Assembly (NCBI GenBank): GCA_958450365.1
Contig: CAUEEP010000438.1
Coordinates: 62,001-126,000 of the forward strand
Origin: Mesorhabditis belari
Taxonomy: Eukaryota > Nematoda > Chromadorea > Rhabditida > Rhabditidae
DNA: 64,000 bases
Reading direction: 5' to 3'
The notes below the pieces were generated by a model, which was not told the origin of the DNA, made no database searches, and saw only the letters and a list, made by a program, of their open reading frames with translations. Shown in pieces: positions 1 to 10,800 of this stretch (the stretch's first letter is position 1; each line of letters opens with the position of its first letter). Position numbers and translations under genes: made by a program.

Positions 1-625
1 TTATAAATATATTCGACAATACGAAATACAAAAGTTACTTTATAGTGAACGAACTTTACACAAATCAGGCAATTTTCAAAAGTCGGAGGTAATTTATCGA
101 GTTCAAGAAGAAGTTTAAGAAGTTGGCAGATCGGTTTAGGAGATTTTGATATAAAGTAGTTTAAGCCCTAGAATTTAAAGCGTTATTTTATTTGATAAAA
201 GTTACTCAATTTGGAACAAACCTTTCAAAAAATGTCTACTCATCACTGTCAATCACTGAAAGAAGCAATTCAACCGTCAATTGTAGCACAGAATACGATG
301 AATATGATTGATCGGAGCCGATATCGAGAACAAAGTAAATAAAACGATTTGAATCAAGTCTTTTTTCTTGAAAATTGGCGTTTGCTTCCAAAAAATGTTC
401 GAAGAACGTTCAATTTCATTGGTGTCGGTCCAGAATAATTTGGTGTTCCTCTTCGCGATTAGCAACGACAAGATTTCTCCTTCACTTGAATCATTCTCAA
501 TCTGTTGAATTCGCACTCGAGACTTGAAAAAGATTTTTATCTTCTCGATTTTTCTTCAATCTTAGAATTACATGTTGAAAATTGGAGGAGACAGTTTTTT
601 GCCCGACTCGGAATGCCACGATCAA
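1..625 (-). repeat. Long inverted repeat, copy 1 (partner at 38800-39430)
   Basis: This stretch matches 38800-39430 in reverse complement almost throughout, with scattered substitutions and small indels. In the minus orientation it ends near position 1 with an AATAAA-like signal, seen more clearly in the partner at about 39417, so a transcription unit may have been copied. A 79-codon minus-strand frame (277-516) opens with an acidic, polar segment and ends hydrophobic. The same words occur in the partner in broken frames. I do not recognise the protein. Confidence 0.75.
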
Positions 626-814
626 GAACGAACCGAAAGGATTCTAAAAGCTCGTCGAATTCCGGACCTAACATTTTATAATAGTTCCGAAGCTGCAACG
701 AATGTCTTAATGAAAAGGGGCCTAGACTCGAATTTGTTTACGGCTCATCAAATGTTGATGGAACTTCGACAAACATCAAGAAAATGTCACCAAAGCGTTC
801 AAGAATTTGCTTAA
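572..814 (+). pseudogene. Short ORF resembling a retrotransposon gag fragment
   Basis: An 80-codon frame whose C-terminal half (MELRQTSRKCHQSVQEFA) has the spacing of an LTR-retrotransposon Gag core, where a short helix with a Leu/Arg pair precedes an S-V-x-E-F/Y-A motif. No zinc knuckle, protease or integrase is visible nearby, so at most this is a Gag scrap. The first 50 bases belong to the inverted repeat shared with 38.8 kb, so the start codon is probably accidental. The assignment is by eye. Confidence 0.3.
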
Positions 815-819
815 AAAAT

Positions 820-1135
820 GAAAAAAATAAAGACCTTTATAATAGAGATCAACGAGAATCGACTTTATGTTCTATCAAAGAACTATCAGTCAAACGAATT
901 AGGGAATAGCCACCAAAACAAGTTCTCTAATCCTGGTAGTCTGAATATTGGTAAATTATTGAGGAAATCCGAGTGACCACATTCTATTTCTTCCCTCAAA
1001 TCATTGTTGTTTTGTAGCAGTTTTCGTTTTCAGTTTTCGCTGAAATGAATATTGATTGTTTTTGGTTGACAACTGACGACTAAACGAATCGGGTATTCCC
1101 CTCCTTTCTATTTATTTTCCGTGGTAAGAAATCCC
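820..1135 (+). repeat. 5'-flank block of the CTL family, inverted partner at about 21950-22290
   Basis: The stretch from the tail of the previous ORF to the CCCCTCCTTTC box recurs in reverse complement at about 21950-22290. The last part, from about 1095, is a pyrimidine-rich box (CCCCTCCTTTC, then TTATTTTCCGTGGTAAG). The same box precedes CTL genes at 2373, 36147 and 41237. Here no CTL start codon follows, so it is an orphan copy. Confidence 0.65.
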
Positions 1136-1140
1136 TAAAG

Positions 1141-1680
1141 CCCGGGTACAACAGATGTCTAGTGGATCTAAATTTGATATCGTTGCTACTACGTACAACT
1201 TGTATGTATGTATGTATAGATCCTACGATAACCTACGCCTATTGATAAGCCAATCCAACCCAATCCCTAACCCATCAGCGGGTCTTCAAACTTTCACGGG
1301 TCTCCGAACCAGCCAGTGGGCAAAGCGAACAATAGAGTGCTTCGCCCCTGGTTAAAAGAATTGGAGAACTCACTGAAGCGGTGCTCGTCCCCGTGTTTCC
1401 AAATCCGAATGTCGATAGATGTGCTCGGAATGGACGGGCATCACAACAGGACGACCATCCGCTCTCAATCCGAAACCCTCAATGCGATCGTCACGATGTC
1501 CGGAACCCGATAGACGGCTAGATTGGATAGATAGGCTAAAGCACATTCAAACAATATTCAAACAAACCTCACATAACGATATCCAGGATTCTCGGGCAGT
1601 TGACGGCTGTACTCGATGTCACTATTCTTGAGGTTCGCTGGTCATCCGGTGGCACTCTGAAAAGTTCACACTTAAAAGGT
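1141..1680 (-). repeat. Dispersed protein-coding repeat (family B), copy 1
   Basis: One of three copies of a roughly 400-bp unit; the others are at about 12150-12560 (minus) and 13770-14180 (plus). Read on the minus strand it carries two exon-like pieces, one containing QLPENPGYRYVR and one containing SGSGHRDDR and FGFKA. They are separated by a conserved 27-32 nt intron-like gap (GTTTGTTTGAA to GCTTTAG). The flank with repeated GTATGTAT is shared with 11540-11613. I do not recognise the protein. Small frame breaks make this copy non-coding. Confidence 0.6.
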
Positions 1681-1689
1681 TCACTCTGA

Positions 1690-1880
1690 AAATATTCTCC
1701 TTTTCATAAAGATACTAAGATTTAGTATTTTTTGATAATGACAATGTGTCTGTTACCCCGTTTCCTTCTCAGTTTTTAGTTATAGCAAGAGGGAAGGGGA
1801 GTAAGTGGATGAATCATCATCGGCACCCGGGATCAGAGGAAAATATCGGATTTGCAATTCGCACCTGCCTAATGAAGAAA
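1690..1880 (+). repeat. Diverged repeat, inverted partner at about 14840-15030
   Basis: The segment around the GGGAAGGGGAGTAAGTGGATG word recurs in reverse complement near 14860-15000, as judged by shared words on both sides of a CTCAGTTTTTAG-like motif. It lies just beyond a family B copy, and its partner lies beyond the opposite-strand family B copy. The two copies may therefore have been duplicated together. Confidence 0.45.
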
Positions 1881-2372
1881 AATTGTGGTCAATGGGTTAA
1901 GGGAGAAGGACCAAGGAAAAAAGATCGGGTTTGATTGAAACTTCTTGAATAAATCTAACACGACTATCAAGACACCAAATCACCCGAGATTCAAGGTGAT
2001 AAAGTTGTCTGAAGCTAAGACAATCTACACAACAAAATTGGCAAACAGGATTCGCAGAAATCTCAAGGTTCACATACCTAGAACCATTTGACAGAAAGCT
2101 TAGTAAGAAAGATTGTGCACTTGATGATATAGTCTTTTCATTGAGACGCTCAAGCTGATTTATTGTTTATTCTATCAAATTCACTTTTCTCCCAAAGAAA
2201 CTCAGAAATTTCTTTGACAAGATCTCAAACGGACGGTATCCGGACAATCCTTTTTACTGCTGAAATCTAAGATCATCGAAAAATCGCTTTCTGACCAATT
2301 TCAAAGTACGACGATCACGAGACAGAATCATTATCTCTGTTTTTGGTTGACAACTGATGACTAAACGAATCG

Positions 2373-2425
2373 GGCATTCCCCTCCTTTCCATTTATTTTC
2401 CGTGATAAGAAATCCCTATTTTGCT
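2373..2425 (+). promoter_or_regulatory. Conserved 5' block of CTL gene A
   Basis: The pyrimidine-rich CCCCTCCTTTC box followed by TTATTTTCCGTGATAAG lies about 190 bp before the CTL start codon at 2575. The same block precedes the intact copies at 36317 and 41431 at a similar distance. It is more strongly conserved than the intervening sequence, which suggests core promoter or 5' leader function. This is inference from conservation and position only. Confidence 0.45.
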
Positions 2426-2574
2426 TGGCAACAAATTTCTTGTTTGATTTTGTCTTTTCTCATCAATTATGCCTCTTTGGTAGCTTTTAGCTTCTAGCTG
2501 TTTCCTTTAATTTTCACTTGTTCTTCGAGAAAATTCAGTCATTTTGTAGGCATCCAATCCGTCTAGCAACCGAA

Positions 2575-3161
2575 ATGGACAATCTCTCGAATCCTCTTCC
2601 TCGATATCTTCCGAGCATCACTTCTTTCTCCAAGTATCCAGAAATGCCCAAAATGACTGAACAATTGCCTGAAAAGAGTGTCAAAAGCATAGAAGAACCG
2701 GCCATCTCGTTGAAGAAAATCGCCCAACTCGAAGCCGATTTGTGGGTTTTTCGTCAAATCTTTGCTTCTATCAAAAAAAGTCTTTAATTTAATCGAAGAG
2801 TTTAGGGAAGAAATGAAAAGGGGCAAAGACGTCGAGATGAGTCGATGGACAGCAAAAATCGCTCAAATCGAGGCGAATTTGAAAATCGCGAAGTTGGAGG
2901 CTGAGTTGGTTGACGAAAGGGAAAGAAATCGAGAATTGGAAAGGAAAATCGCCGAGACGAAAAGGAAGAACGAAGATCTCGAGGCACAATTGTACTAATT
3001 TTGTAATTTCCTTTTTTGTCAACATAAAATATCGATAAAAATCGTACTGTTTTTAGAAGCGAGCAAAACACGGAAGTGAGAGATGGAAAAGTCAAGATTG
3101 AAGAGCTCGAAGGGAAAATCAACGCGATCCAGAGCAAAAACTCTGGCCTCGAAACCCAAAT
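2575..3161 (+). pseudogene. CTL-family gene A, coiled-coil half only (3' truncated)
   Basis: Three exons of the coiled-coil CTL family are intact: 2575-2741 (N-terminal Ser/Glu/Pro-rich part), 2806-2991 (charged heptad coil, about 62 residues) and 3057-3161 (second coil). All junctions are phase 2, as in genes C and D. The donor GTGAG follows exon 3. Beyond it the expected fourth coil exon and the lectin domain are missing and unrelated sequence begins. A frame ending at 3277 (DDYDFFKHLDNF) and AATAAA near 3385 could supply a replacement 3' end, but no good acceptor links it. No transmembrane segment is present, as in gene C. Probably a truncated duplicate. Confidence 0.7.
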
Positions 3162-4012
3162 GTGAGTTTATTTTGTATCTCTTTGGTATTTCGCCTACCG
3201 ACGACTACGACTTTTTCAAGCACCTCGACAACTTTCTCCGAGAGAGATTCTTCAAAACTCAAGACGATGCCAACTAGGCCGACTTTTTCGCTACCAGAAG
3301 CCCGGACTTATAAGCCACCGGCATAAATAAACTTGTTTCTCGTTGGCAAAAATGTGTTAATTGTAATGGTTTTTATTTCGATTAATAAAGTTTTGTTTGG
3401 ATCAAGTTATGGTACTTTAAATATTCAAGTTAAAAACGGTCATTTATTTCCGGACAACCTAATACTTAACAAACTTATTTAGAAGAAGTTGTCCGAAGCT
3501 TTAGGTGAAGTTGTTAGTAACGATGAGGTTTCTACCGATTCTTCTACTGGTTTGAATTCAATGAATTCTGTAACTAAAACACGACACGACATTTGACGTT
3601 GATACGATTGACTAGCGATTGATTCAGTAAGATAATACAGGAGAGCTCCTCCGTAAGCCCTAACTTCTTTGATAATAAAATCATGTGAGCTTTAAATTCC
3701 TTGACCAAAATGAATAGGCTCGGTTGTATTTCCAAGTTCCGATTGTTGATCGTTGAAATGAATTAAAACTCGAACCCGGCAAATCTTGACACAAATCTCG
3801 TCGACAGCCGTTTGGCCAGTAACTCTCGAAATCGCCCGATTCTCAACGAGGGTCACTCGATGAATCCGGAAGCTCAAAGTTGATGCTCTTACTCGTATCT
3901 TTTCATTAGCTAGCCCTCACTCACCGATCCAAAAGCACACCTTTGACGGTTTTCGAGGCCAAAGCGTCTCTTTTTTTTAATCGCCATCAAGTGACTTCTC
4001 AGCCGAGAGATC

Positions 4013-4395
4013 ATGTCGTTGTCGATAGAGGAAAAAGCTCATGTTGTGCCCGTTCTGAAGGAGAATGCTACTCTATTTTTCGTATGTGAACAACGCATGA
4101 AGCAGCAGTATGAAGCTACAACAGATTCAGGTGAACACATCCAACTTCCCAAGTTGTCGTCTGTTAGAGGTACAATCCAGCTTAAAATGAGTTGAATTGA
4201 CCACATATTGGCTGAGGGATCGATTCGGATCGGCCCTAAATGCTGATGATTGAAAAAAGTGATCTCTGAACAATTCCCACTATTTATCTTGTGCAGATCG
4301 TCTTGAATGCCGGCAAGAAGGGTGGGAATTACCTTATCCGTGAACTTGTTGTTAAGATCTTCCCTCGAATCTTTGAAGAATATAACGGCAGTCAC
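4013..4395. other. Overlapping unassigned ORFs
   Basis: A 60-codon plus frame (4013-4195) and a 118-codon minus frame (4039-4395) overlap here. Neither shows a domain I recognise and no splice signals favour one. The block ends just before the mariner end at 4456, so it may be a scrap of flanking gene. Confidence 0.2.
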
Positions 4396-4455
4396 TTACT
4401 ATAAGCAGGTAGCTGAAGTCGTAGCTCATGTTTTACCTTAGACAGATTACAAATA

Positions 4456-4950
4456 AGGTTGGTGCAAAAGTATTTGCAGTCTTTTTTCTTATTCTTTCTC
4501 GAACTCTCTAGGCTCTCCTCCGACCTCTTTATTACAATCATTTAACAACTACCCACAATAATAAAGTTTTCATTCAAACCCACACGGGTGCCTGTCTTTT
4601 GTGATCTCCATCAAAACTTTGTTCTATTTTGTTCATAATCTTTAAGCACCTGAGCTGACCTGCAAAATGATAACAAATTGATCGCCTTTCGATCGAACCA
4701 CGGAACACCGAGCTTTGTGGCGCTTCTCCTTTGTCAAACCACTCCGAATTTGATTTTCGATTGTCATATAGTATCCACTTTTCATCGCACGTAATCACCC
4801 GGTCTAAAAAAGGATCTCTATTGTTCCGAGATTTGAACGAAGAAGAAGCAAAAATGCGTGTAAACTTCTGGTGGTCGTTCAATTGATGCTCCAGTTCTTT
4901 AAGTCCAGTTACGATATTCTTCAAGTGGTCACTTATAATCGAAATCGAGA
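4456..4950 (-). mobile_element. Mariner (DD34D-type) fragment with one terminal repeat
   Basis: The left end begins AGGTTGGTGCAAAAGTA, a typical mariner terminal repeat, directly after a TA. The minus-strand frame 4574-4924 encodes the middle of a mariner transposase. It includes DRVITCDEKWILYDN, which carries the first catalytic aspartate, and the following SEWFDKGEAP block. After that the frame drifts, and the second and third catalytic positions are not visible. The other terminus was not found. The stretch 4500-4720 recurs at 10340-10560 and 44110-44290 and in part at 28940-29030, so a deletion derivative of this element has spread. Confidence 0.8.
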
Positions 4951-4989
4951 TTGCCAGAACTTAACTATTGAAAAAGACAAGAGGATCTG

Positions 4990-5306
4990 TACTTTCTTGT
5001 GTTTGTTCCAAACCAGTCCAAATTATTGTACCGATTAGTCACATTCAGACCAAAACGTTTGACCTTATATGGTCGCAAATATGGTTCTCCTCCACGACGA
5101 CGAGGCTCATTCCAAGGGGATGAATCCGGTTTTCGATCTTCTTCTATTGTTGCAAAATCCTTGTCAAAATCGGAATTGATTTTTGAATTGTTGATCAGTT
5201 CAGCATCAAATTTGCCACCGCCGTACTTCGCACCACCGACGGTCGCTTGGAGAAGTTGTCCGATGTTGAAGCTAAGAGAACCTCCACCCAAATAGAATTT
5301 AGAAAA
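4990..5306 (-). CDS. Single coding exon of an unidentified protein (partial)
   Basis: A long minus frame starts after a TTCTAG acceptor at about 5306 and ends in a good donor (AAA/GTACAG). It is glycine-rich at first (GGAKYGGGKFDAE), then acidic, then contains PYLRPYKVKRFGLNVTNRY. That last block loosely recalls the P-Y-G-x-K-R-F-A-L-N-V segment of an uncharacterised eukaryotic domain family, remembered only vaguely. A 28-nt GTACAG to TTCAATAG intron could follow, but the next bases give an immediate stop and then mariner sequence. The gene was probably cut by the mariner insertion. Confidence 0.4.
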
Positions 5307-6100
5307 CTAGAAGTAAGCCTTTTAGTCTTGATAAAATTTCAGTGGTAATTCTAATATAGTATTTAAACATTTGACTTTCTAAGTAAACATTTTTTTGGCA
5401 GAATGTTATTATACTATTGCCCAAGAACCCATATAATCTCCTGACTTGGATTACCATTAACAAGTCTATTTTGGACCCAGGCTTCACTTGTGTTTACTTG
5501 TCAAACTCAATTTTCTTTAGTAACAATATTTAGCTTTTTGAAATATTTCTTTATTTAACGTAACTCTCCTACCGGAAATAGAGGATGATGACGCCTTTTT
5601 GACTTGATTCCCTTTCGACATTGCCTTCCACTAGAAAAATAGCAAAAAGAATGATTAATACAAAGAATAGCAACTTTAAAGAGATGAAATGGTGCTTGAA
5701 AAACTGTTGACATACAATGTGTGGAATGTAAATGAATTTATTGACCTCAGAACACTCGCAATACACTTAACATATGTCAGGGAGATTCTCCTTGAAATAC
5801 AAGTGCTAGTCACCGTCAGAGCATTCAAGGCTGCTAAATTTTGGGTGATTAAAAGAGATAACAAAAAACTTTGATTTTTAGACGGGATATTAGTTTGGTA
5901 TCAATTTTTCTACTCTGCACATCACTTGGTCCAGAGGAATCAATTTTTGGTTACAATTCGCCAGTTTTTGTATGTCTCTTGAGTTTCCCCAAGCTGATTA
6001 GCCTTTATGGCTAGCAAAAAGTTCATGTATTGTTTAACTTAGCAAAAAGTTTATGTAGCAATCAGCTCAGCACTCTTGGGCACCAGATTCGTCATCTGAA
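5307..6100. other. AT-rich interval, no supported gene
   Basis: Only short overlapping frames on both strands are present, with several partly hydrophobic ones at 5569-5766. No splice-bounded exon, repeat match or RNA signature was found. An upstream exon of the gene at 4990-5306 could lie in 5307-5487, but it has no recognisable motif. Confidence 0.3.
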
Positions 6101-6207
6101 ATTATACGATGTAATAATACTTTATTCAAACGATAAAGTGAAAGAAATCATAGAGAAATGCACAATGATACTTAATCATACAATACATACTGAAATCAAT
6201 AAGCCAA

Positions 6208-9200
6208 TTACTTACGGCAAAGAGCCACTAGATCTAAAGCATCGATACGTTTCTTGAATATGAAAAGCGACTGAATTTCTCGTACGTCGTTTGGGAGCAA
6301 GTTCCATAATCTAGCGGCTCTAACGGGAAATGAATTTGATAAAGAGGCATTGGAAGCAAAGGGAATTTGCAAAAGGAATGAGCCACTTCTGGGCCCTGAC
6401 CGCGGTTTAAATTTGAAAAAGTCTATAAACAAAGGGCTAATCTGTTACAACGGAGGATTTTGAAAGTTTCGACTAAATCAATGACAAAGCGACGATGCTG
6501 TAAAGTTTTTAGTTCAAAAAAAGCAAGTCTCTCCTCATAAGTAAAGCTAGAATATTTAGAATAGTCAATTTTCCATAAAGCGACTTTTGTGAACCTCCTC
6601 TGAATTTTCTCCAAGCGTTCAATAAAGACTTGTGCGCGGGGAGACCAAACAATAGAAGCATATTCTAAGATGGGCCGGATATAAGTCGTCAAGCATTTGC
6701 GGTAAGAGTTTAGGTTAGGATGAACAATTGATTTGAGAATACGGCTAGAAACAAAAGAAGCTTTTCGACAAATGATTTCAATATGTTTAGTGAAATTAAA
6801 AGGGGGAGAGATGTGGACACCTAAATCTCTAACAAAATCTAATTTACTAATGTAATTGATAGGAATATTGTTAATTACCAAAGAGAAACTAAATTTACCA
6901 GTGGAAAAATGTTGAGATTTTGAAGGGGATAGGGAAAGCTTCCACGTTTTGGCCCACAAATTAATAAGTTCTAAGTCATGGTTTGCATCTTTTACAGCCG
7001 CAAGCGAAGCTACTTGAGTTCCGATGGGAATTTTGAACGTAAGCTTAACATCATCGGCATAGAGCCAGATGGAGGAATTTTTGATTTGAAAGGACAGTTA
7101 GGCAGGTCATTAATATAGATAGTAAACAAAAGAGGACCAAGAATACTACCCTGAGGAACCCCGCTAGGACAATCAAAAGAGGGAGAAAGAACATTATTTA
7201 GAATTACTTTGAAAGTCCGCTGAGAAAGAAAATTTTTGACGACCGAAATTACAAGTGGGCTGAGCCGGTAAGCATGCAGTTTGTGAATTAGAAGATCAAT
7301 GGGAACAGAATCAAAAGCTTTTGCAAAATCTAAGAAGACGGCTTCTAGTTGGGAAATAGATTTTTCTTTTTGATCTAAAGCTTTGAAAAAGGACTTATAG
7401 GCTAAAATAAGTTGAGAAGTTGTGGATTTATTTTTAAGGAAGCCAAACTGCTGGTCAGAAAAAAGATTGTACTTATCAAAATGTTGAAAAATTTTATCTT
7501 TTATGATAATTTCAAAAAGTTTTGACACAGGAGAAGTTAAAGAAATGGGACGATAATTAGCGAATATATTTTTGGGCGATTTTTTGAGAAGAGGCGACAC
7601 AAGAGATTGTTTCCAGTAAGTTGGGACCGCAGAGACAAGCAAAATTTTATTGAAGAATTTGGCAAGAGGAATGACTAGCACTTTATGTAGTTTCTTTAGA
7701 ACAAAAGCAGTAATTTTGTCTGGACTAGGCGATTTTTTGGGTCTCAACTTTTTGAAAGCAGCTTCGATGTCACTAGCTGTAAGGAGGAAATCGGCTTGTG
7801 GTGGAATGGCTTTAGGTGGAAAAGCCGGGAATGGTTCATCAGGTACCTGGTTATTGTAAACACTGTGAAAGAAATTACCAAACTCAAGCACAATTTTTCC
7901 GGGATCTAAAAGTGTTTCACTAGAATTGGATGGATCAAGAAAGGAATTTGGAATTTGGTTAGGGTCCTTAGATTTAGAGTTTATATACGTGTAAAAAGAA
8001 TTCCCTTTTTTGAATTTAATGGCGTTTCTTTCTATATTTTCCTCAAATTTCCGACAATATTTGGAAAGCTTATTTAGTTCCTTATTAACTAAAGGACCAT
8101 CTGAGGGTTGAGAAAAGTAGGAGCGACGGTAAAAACAGGCTAAACGACTTTTAGCTCTTAAAATGTGCGGCGGGGTCTTTAAAGAAGAATGAGCACATGC
8201 CAATTCCACCGAGTTTAGGAGACTAGCGCAAAAAGTGTCATAATCTAGGTCAATAGAATTTGAGGAGGCACAAAAATCTGATTGATTTAGAGAATTTAGT
8301 AAACACACCGCCGCTTTGACATGATCAAAATCAAAATGCAAACAGACTTGATCCCTTTTCTTTGGAGTAGAGCAGTTTGAATTGATTTTGAAGCTGATTG
8401 AGATGTGGTCAGAACCCGGAAGAGGAGGCAAACTTTGCAGGTCGATTACGCCATCCGGAAAGTCAGAAATCACCATATCTAAAATAGAAGAAGAGCGACA
8501 GAAAGTAGGAAATGCATTTAAAATAAAAAGAGAGCTCGTAATGAGGAAACTTTCAAGTGAAATAGTGGGGTGATGGTATTTGTCAAATGCAAAAGAACCG
8601 CTGGAAAAATTTACACGAAAATTAAAATCACCAAGTAAAATGTTTAGCTCAGCAGAAACTAAGAATGTCGATAGGTGGTCGAAAAGAGAAGATGTGTCAG
8701 CTAAGTTAACACCAGGGGGACGATAAATAACGAAAAAACGGGTCTTTTTGGCAAGGAAAACATCGACTATAAGAATTTCGCAATTAAACTTAGATGCAGA
8801 GTAAATTAGCGCATGTTGGAAAGACTTTAGGAGCAGGAAAATGGTACCACCACCATGAGATTTGCTAGAGTCAGATCTGTCACAACGTAAAATAGCATAA
8901 TTATTTCCGGGATCAAGAATAGAGGAAACAAAAGATTCATTTAGCCACGTCTCTGTAATAGCAATAAAAGAGAAAGTCTTTGATCGAGTCATAGTTTGAA
9001 AGAAATTAAGTCGATTATTGCTATTGGAGGCTAGACTGTGGGCATTTGTAAGATAAACACTAGGTAGGATTGAGGAACAACTAAAATCAGACTTCTTCGG
9101 GGAAAATGAGATCATTTGGCGTCGGTTGGGAGCTTGAAACCTTTTGATGCGACTTCTTACGAGTTTTTTCGTTTCTTCGTTGAGAAGGATGGGCAAATAC

Positions 9201-9229
9201 ATCGTTTGAGTTGCGAAAACTCTTGGCAA
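6208..9229 (-). pseudogene. Retrotransposon ORF2: AP endonuclease plus reverse transcriptase, two frameshifts
   Basis: The first frame (9229-7010) encodes an APE-type endonuclease: FIAITETWLNES carries the catalytic Glu, LLGDFNFRV the Asp/Asn pair and LPGSDHISI the C-terminal SDH. The reverse transcriptase follows with YRPISLTSPVSKLFE, FLDFAKAFDSVP and SGVPQGSILGPLLF. Near 7080, in an A-rich run, a one-base break shifts the frame just before the YADDVKL active-site box, which is intact in the next frame (about 7085-6423). A second shift near 6425 leads into the last frame (6432-6208) with the AARLWNLLPND tail. Only two small breaks in about 3 kb suggest recent inactivation or sequencing error. 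Confidence 0.85.
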
Positions 9230-9920
9230 CTGGTCCGTTCAGGTCTGACATCGAGTGGGCTTTCTTCAGGTGTGTTCCTTTAGGGGAGATGATGACGGCA
9301 TTTGCCCGTTTTGGTGGTCGACCTCTTGGTTCAGGCAAAGTAACAGGCGGTGGCTTTGCAATTATATTTAATGGTCTTGTATCCTCTACAACTCCTATAA
9401 CGGCCATCTCGACGTCCTTTGTGTTCCGAGTTGGAGCAATTTTGAGTTGCTTAGCTTCTTTAACGGAGTCATCAATAATGTCGATTCTTTTTGAACGAAA
9501 AGGATCAGAACGACGAACATTGATTAGACGAGCGTACCAAGGTAAAAGATCTTTGCGTTGAAGGCGAAAAGAAGACAATAAGTTGGAGGCACCGTGAGAA
9601 GAAGCAAAAATCACTTTTATTGGACGAGGATGTTGCAGAGAAAAGATGCCCATTCGATAAGATTGAAGAATCGTAGCATCCATTCCATAGCCGGCCAATA
9701 TTGAGTCCAGAAGGAAGCGATCGGCTGCCTTTCTTAAGTATGGTGACAGAGAGGAGTGTATATTGGGTTCTGGGAGCCCCTCGACAACTAGATGATAGTC
9801 GGAAGAGAGTGTTTTCGCGAAGGCAACGTCCTCCTGGAGAAGTGGCAGCTTGGTGCGTTCGAGTGGCGGCGACAACGGATGAAACGGATGGCGTACATTC
9901 ATCAACTTTTTCACCGTCAT
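9087..9920 (-). CDS. Retrotransposon ORF1 protein
   Basis: A 277-residue protein encoded upstream of the reverse transcriptase. Residues about 43-150 contain YHLVVEGLPEP, then YRMGI and RPIKVIF. This matches the RRM-like layout of ORF1 proteins of CR1-type elements, where the fold binds element RNA. The C-terminal third is basic and serine-rich (QRRNEKTRKKSHQKVSSS), suited to RNA binding. No CCHC zinc knuckle is visible. The end overlaps the start of ORF2 by about 140 bases in a different frame, so ORF2 needs reinitiation or frameshifting, or its true start is further downstream. Confidence 0.75.
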   Translation of the reverse strand: MTVKKLMNVRHPFHPLSPPLERTKLPLLQEDVAFAKTLSSDYHLVVEGLPEPNIHSSLSPYLRKAADRFLLDSILAGYGMDATILQSYRMGIFSLQHPRPIKVIFASSHGASNLLSSFRLQRKDLLPWYARLINVRRSDPFRSKRIDIIDDSVKEAKQLKIAPTRNTKDVEMAVIGVVEDTRPLNIIAKPPPVTLPEPRGRPPKRANAVIISPKGTHLKKAHSMSDLNGPVAKSFRNSNDVFAHPSQRRNEKTRKKSHQKVSSSQPTPNDLIFPEEV

Positions 9921-9949
9921 GTTGGGAAAGTCACAAACTTGGGTAATTA

Positions 9950-10100
9950 AACCTGTTCAAAATCTGATATAAAAGTTTGTTCAAAATCTGATATAAAAGT
10001 TTTCCCAAAAACGCAGAATTCCGCCTAGAGCTGCCAGTATGTTGCTCTCTCGTCGCTCCTGACTAGACTATTAGATATGGAATCTGGAATCCAATCACAA
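9950..10100 (-). repeat. CTL-family 3'-flank repeat
   Basis: The sequence TTCCCAAAAACGCAGAATTCCGCC and its neighbourhood is a copy of the block found downstream of CTL genes at about 38120-38240, 43670-43765 and 30780-30890, and inverted at 18210-18310 and 29170-29290. No CTL exon is left here. The retrotransposon lies on its left side. Confidence 0.6.
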
Positions 10101-10800
10101 TGGATTTCATTCGAAATTCCCCATTCATTTGCCTCGTGATGTTCTCGGCGACGTTTGCGAAGAATTACGTGTAGCTAAGCGAATATCTTGTTCCAAATCC
10201 AAAATCTCTTTGAGCACGAGTAGCGAGTGAAGAGGTCCGGCGAAAGAGATGCTGTTGCAGAATAGCTTTGAGTTTAAGAAGGATTTCTTTTCAATCAAAG
10301 GAGTCCCTATGAGTCCAAATTAAATAGAATAATGGCATAGGCCGAAAGCTTGGCGTTCCGTGGTTCGATTGAGAGGCGATCAATTTATTATCTTTTTGCA
10401 GATGAGCTGAAGTGCCTAAAGATTAGGAACAAAAAGAGCAAAGTTTTGATGGAGATCACAAAGAGAGAAACCCGTGTGGGCTTGAATGGAAACTCTATTA
10501 TTGTAGGCGGTTAGTAAATGTTCGTAATGAAGAGAGATGCTTTCAAACAATGGTCAACGATCACTTTCTTTAGAAGTCGCCATTCTCGAAGTATCCCGAA
10601 TCGACGCTGTGCTCGCCGTGTTTGTACGATTCGATTCGAGGAAATGTAGCAAGTTGATCAAGAACGCAGAGACATTTCCACTAGTTTATCTCTCGATGTG
10701 TCAATCCACTTGAATCCGGAAGCTTGGAACTGATTTTCTCCGGTACCCACGTCGAAATGATGCTAAATGGTTGGAGTCTGATCTATTGGGTTGGGGAGAA
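10100..10800 (+). repeat. Composite of dispersed gene-derived repeats (F-box-like piece, mariner derivative)
   Basis: The segment 10110-10340 carries words of DVCEELRVAKRIS and matches 14180-14470 in inverse orientation. The segment 10340-10560 is a deletion derivative of the 4.5-kb mariner. The segment 10565-10690 encodes LEVSRIDAVLAVFVRFD, which recurs on the minus strand at 28830-28960. The DVLRDVCEKL word has the feel of an F-box first helix, but the domain is not complete. All pieces have frame breaks. Parts of the same mosaic recur at 28.7-29.1 and 44.0-44.3 kb, so the composite duplicated as a unit. Confidence 0.5.

Larger units (their letters stand above)
6105..9940 (-). mobile_element. 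Non-LTR retrotransposon (CR1/jockey-like group), nearly full length
   Basis: The element has two overlapping reading frames in the usual order: ORF1 (9920-9087), then ORF2 (from 9229) with an endonuclease and a reverse transcriptase. The ORF2 C-terminal tail contains AARLWNLLPNDVREI, a signature of CR1, jockey and Rex-type elements. An AATAAAG signal (CTTTATT at 6120-6126) lies about 80 bp past the last stop, which places the 3' end near 6105. No LTRs are seen. The 5' side abuts a copy of the CTL 3'-flank repeat, in which a 24-bp word (GTTCAAAATCTGATATAAAA...) is tandemly doubled at 9954-10002. A matching target duplication at the 3' side was not found. Two frameshifts inactivate ORF2 as written. 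Confidence 0.88.

Noticed and set aside
8382..9946. Plus-strand ORFs at 8.4, 9.2 and 9.7 kb
   Set aside because: Shadows of the retrotransposon frames on the minus strand.
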